From CALFUK01 sp964450495 (GTDB taxonomy: Bacteria; Bacteroidota; Bacteroidia; Chitinophagales; Saprospiraceae): 64,000 nt of DNA. The stretch covers positions 3,363 through 67,362 of the forward strand of contig CAYVFU010000014.1 of the NCBI GenBank assembly GCA_964450495.1. Reading direction: 5' to 3'. Positions 61,876-64,000 of the stretch are shown one piece after another. Each line of letters starts with the position of its first letter. Within the stretch, counting starts at the first letter, position 1. The notes under the pieces are model-generated. The model ran no database searches and had not been told where the DNA came from. It saw nothing but the letters and a program-made list of their open reading frames with translations. The position numbers were made by a program, and so were the translations under genes.

Positions 61876-63372
61876 TTAATAAACAATGTTCACCGACTTA
61901 AGTGTTGTGTATGCATAAACACCTGTCTTACCTAACTCTCTACCGATCCCAGAATGCTTGAATCCTCCCAATGGTAAATTGGGGTCAGACCTTACCGGAG
62001 AATTTACATAGACGACACCAGCTTGCAATCGATTAACCATCGACATTACTTTAGAAACATCCTTTGACCAAACAGTTGCTGCCAGGCCCATTGTAGAATC
62101 ATTCGCTTTTTGCAAGGCATCTTCCATGTCAGTAAATGGAATCGCTACGAGCACAGGACCAAAAATTTCTTCTTGGACTATTGTATGATCATTATTTGTC
62201 GCACTAAATATTGTCGGCTGCAAATAATAGCCTTTGTCAAATGGCCGCTTACCACCAGACAGTAAGGTGGCTCCTTCTTCTTGACCTTTCTTTATGTACG
62301 CACATACACCCTTAAGATGACGTTTTGACACTAAAGGGCCTAGATCTGCCGACTCATCAAACCCATGCGATATCTTCATCTTTTCTGCAACATGAGAAAT
62401 ATCGGCCAACACTTCATCAAATACCTTTTTCTGAATATACACTCTCGAACCAGCGACACAAACCTGTCCTTGGTTTCTAAATATGCCAGCTGCAACCCCC
62501 TTAGCTGCAGTGTCAAAATCAATAGCATCATCAAAGACAATAGCTGGAGATTTTCCACCTAATTCTAGAGATACACCAGTAACGTTATCCATGGCAGTTC
62601 TACCAATAATTTTACCAGTGCGCGTAGAGCCAGTGAATGTCACTTTACCTACATCCTTGTGAGCTGTCAATGCTGCACCTGTTTTTGAGCCATCTCCTGT
62701 AACCACATTTATCACGCCAGGCGGCAATCCCGCTTCTGTAGCAAGCTCAGCAAACAGTAATGCTGATAAGGGCGTTTCTTCTGAAGGTTTTAATACTACT
62801 GTACAGCCTGCAGCCAATGCAGGAGCGACTTTCCAAGACGCTATAGACAATGGAAAATTCCAAGGCACTATAGCTGCAACAACACCAACAGGCTCTCTGC
62901 GAGTGAATGCAAAATTTTGCCTACCGCCTTTTTGCGTTTGAGAAATATCTAATGTTTCACCTTCAATCTTTGTTGTCCATCCTGCGTAATAGCGAAAGGT
63001 TTTAGCGGCCCCACCAACATCAGAAGATCTGGCATCTTTGATAAGCTTTCCATTTTCTAGTGTGACCAATTGCGCTAAAGTTTCTGTATGCTCTTCTATT
63101 TTATCTGCAATTGCATGCAACAATTTACCTCTATCATCTGGAGTCATTTTACGCCAAGGACTGCTGATATCGAAAGCAGCTTTTGCAGAATGAACAGCGT
63201 GATCCACATCATCAGAAGACCCTAAAGATACTGTAGCAATTCTTTCCTCTGATGCAGGATTAATTACTTCAATAGAATCAGAAGAGTCAGGTGAAGAATA
63301 TACACCATTGATGAAATGTCCAAAAGAGTTGGCACTTAAAAACTGTGTGAGCCGTTGAGTCAGATTTACCAT
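61876..63372 (-). CDS. NAD(P)-dependent aldehyde dehydrogenase
   Basis: The 498-residue protein is a full-length ALDH with AIVPWNFPL, TFTGSTRTGK, the general base Glu270 in LELGGKSP and the catalytic Cys305 in QGQVCVAGSR. It oxidises aldehydes to acids. The gene is first in a leftward pair with the thiamine-diphosphate enzyme and lies 152 bases from the broken SDR gene. Substrate range cannot be read; the AVVPWNFPL-type sequence fits the broad betaine/aromatic aldehyde group. Confidence 0.9.
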   Translation of the reverse strand: MVNLTQRLTQFLSANSFGHFINGVYSSPDSSDSIEVINPASEERIATVSLGSSDDVDHAVHSAKAAFDISSPWRKMTPDDRGKLLHAIADKIEEHTETLAQLVTLENGKLIKDARSSDVGGAAKTFRYYAGWTTKIEGETLDISQTQKGGRQNFAFTRREPVGVVAAIVPWNFPLSIASWKVAPALAAGCTVVLKPSEETPLSALLFAELATEAGLPPGVINVVTGDGSKTGAALTAHKDVGKVTFTGSTRTGKIIGRTAMDNVTGVSLELGGKSPAIVFDDAIDFDTAAKGVAAGIFRNQGQVCVAGSRVYIQKKVFDEVLADISHVAEKMKISHGFDESADLGPLVSKRHLKGVCAYIKKGQEEGATLLSGGKRPFDKGYYLQPTIFSATNNDHTIVQEEIFGPVLVAIPFTDMEDALQKANDSTMGLAATVWSKDVSKVMSMVNRLQAGVVYVNSPVRSDPNLPLGGFKHSGIGRELGKTGVYAYTTLKSVNIVY

Positions 63373-63524
63373 TAATACTACTAAACTACAACAAGTAAGT
63401 ATTGGAATTCAACCTGTTGTAAAAAAATACAAGAGTGCGAATGAAAAAGTGCAATAATAGTTGATCCTAAAGTGCATATATAAAGTGTTGAAGAGAAGAG
63501 CTTAAGATTTAATCTTCATTAGAT

Positions 63525-63972
63525 TCACCTTATAAACCCACCTTCCGAATGTATTATCTGGCCAGTAATCCATTCTGCTTCTTCACTAATTAAAAAACCA
63601 ATTAGATTTTCAGTGTCTTTAGGCTTGCCTATTCTCTTCATGGGAAAGTGTTTGAGTAGCACTCCGTGATTGGCTCATCCATCCATCCTGTATCAGTCGG
63701 ACTAAGGTTGACTGCATTAATGGTTATTCCCTTTTTCGCAATTTCACTTGATAAGGTATAGGTCAAGCTTTCAATAGCGCTTTTTGTGATCGCATAAGCT
63801 AATTCATTTGGCATCTGCCCCAAAGATTGACCTGAAGTCATATTAATGATACGACCACCAGTTTGGAATTTAAAGTCTTTAATAAACTGGGCAGTTAGCA
63901 GTGTTGTCGCTTTTATATTTAGACGATAATGCTTACTCCCGTAACTATTGCTATTCTTTTATTAGGCACCAT
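63525..63972 (-). pseudogene. Broken short-chain dehydrogenase/reductase gene
   Basis: Three in-order pieces of an SDR protein are visible on the minus strand. The N-terminal piece begins at the ATG at 63970-63972 (MVPNKRIAIVTGVS) and stops soon after. The next piece, in another frame, resumes at about NIKATTLLTAQFIKDF and contains AYAITKSAIESLTYTLSSEI, the Tyr-xxx-Lys motif, and INAVNLSPTDTGWMDEP. The last piece, in a third frame after about 63660, reads FPMKRIGKPKDTENLIGFLI and ends EGGFIR with TGA at 63525-63527. The cofactor loop GIG and some 90 residues are missing between the first two pieces, so it cannot encode a working enzyme. Confidence 0.85.
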
Positions 63973-64000
63973 TCTATTCTCAATATTTTCATTAGATATG

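Overview
The window comes from the chromosome of a Bacteroidota bacterium, most likely a marine or environmental member of the Saprospiria/Cytophagia type. The evidence is a type IX secretion C-terminal sorting domain on a giant surface protein, a sigma-70/FecR/STN-TonB-receptor trio, a PUR-alpha-like DUF3276 protein, a long NusB, a DoxX-type BT_3928-like protein, AT-rich intergenic DNA with few Shine-Dalgarno sequences, and promoter-like TTTG...TAnnTTTG elements. No tRNA, rRNA, CRISPR array, insertion sequence or prophage was seen.

Layout. 0-3.5 kb: start of an outer-membrane protein, a single-domain asparaginase, an aspartate-type aminotransferase and a sarcosine-oxidase-like flavoenzyme. 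3.7-9.8 kb: a leftward housekeeping run (DoxX-like membrane protein, nusB, guaA, a periplasmic-binding-protein-like lipoprotein, trmH). 10-15.3 kb: a DMT transporter, a lipoprotein sulfatase, a lactonase-type propeller lipoprotein, a YigZ-family protein and coaE. 15.3-15.6 kb: an intergenic repeat cluster. 15.6-16.6 kb: CorA.

16.7-23.4 kb is a coherent reduced-sulfur oxidation cluster: an ArsR-family regulator with two matching 26-bp operator-like palindromes, a TauE/SafE exporter, a CstB-like persulfide dioxygenase with two rhodanese domains, a split YeeE/YedE transporter, a sterol-desaturase-like membrane enzyme, a SorA-like sulfite oxidase and a membrane-anchored cytochrome c. It reads as a pathway from sulfide or persulfide to sulfite to sulfate, with electrons passed to cytochrome c.

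23.5-36.6 kb: DUF1456 protein, class Ia ribonucleotide reductase (nrdB-nrdA), a membrane-anchored coiled-coil protein with three helix-hairpin-helix modules paired with a double OmpA-like protein, comEC with a ComEA-like partner, an ABC exporter and a DUF3276 protein. 36.8-42.7 kb: a leftward six-gene operon that joins an NMT1/SsuA-like ABC importer, whose binding protein is fused to an OmpA domain, with a PspA-like membrane coiled-coil protein and two small partners. This is the best candidate for an incompletely described envelope system. 42.9-45.6 kb: arginine deiminase, a thioesterase and a YihY-family protein.

45.6-56.8 kb: the TonB receptor/FecR/ECF sigma trio, then a 2,234-residue secreted protein built from three 420-residue beta-propellers alternating with two spondin-like domains. 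56.9-64 kb: a serine hydrolase, a DinB-like protein, a metallophosphoesterase fused to a P-loop kinase-like domain, a thiamine-diphosphate enzyme, an aldehyde dehydrogenase and a broken short-chain dehydrogenase gene. All functional calls come from reading motifs and architecture; no database search was run.
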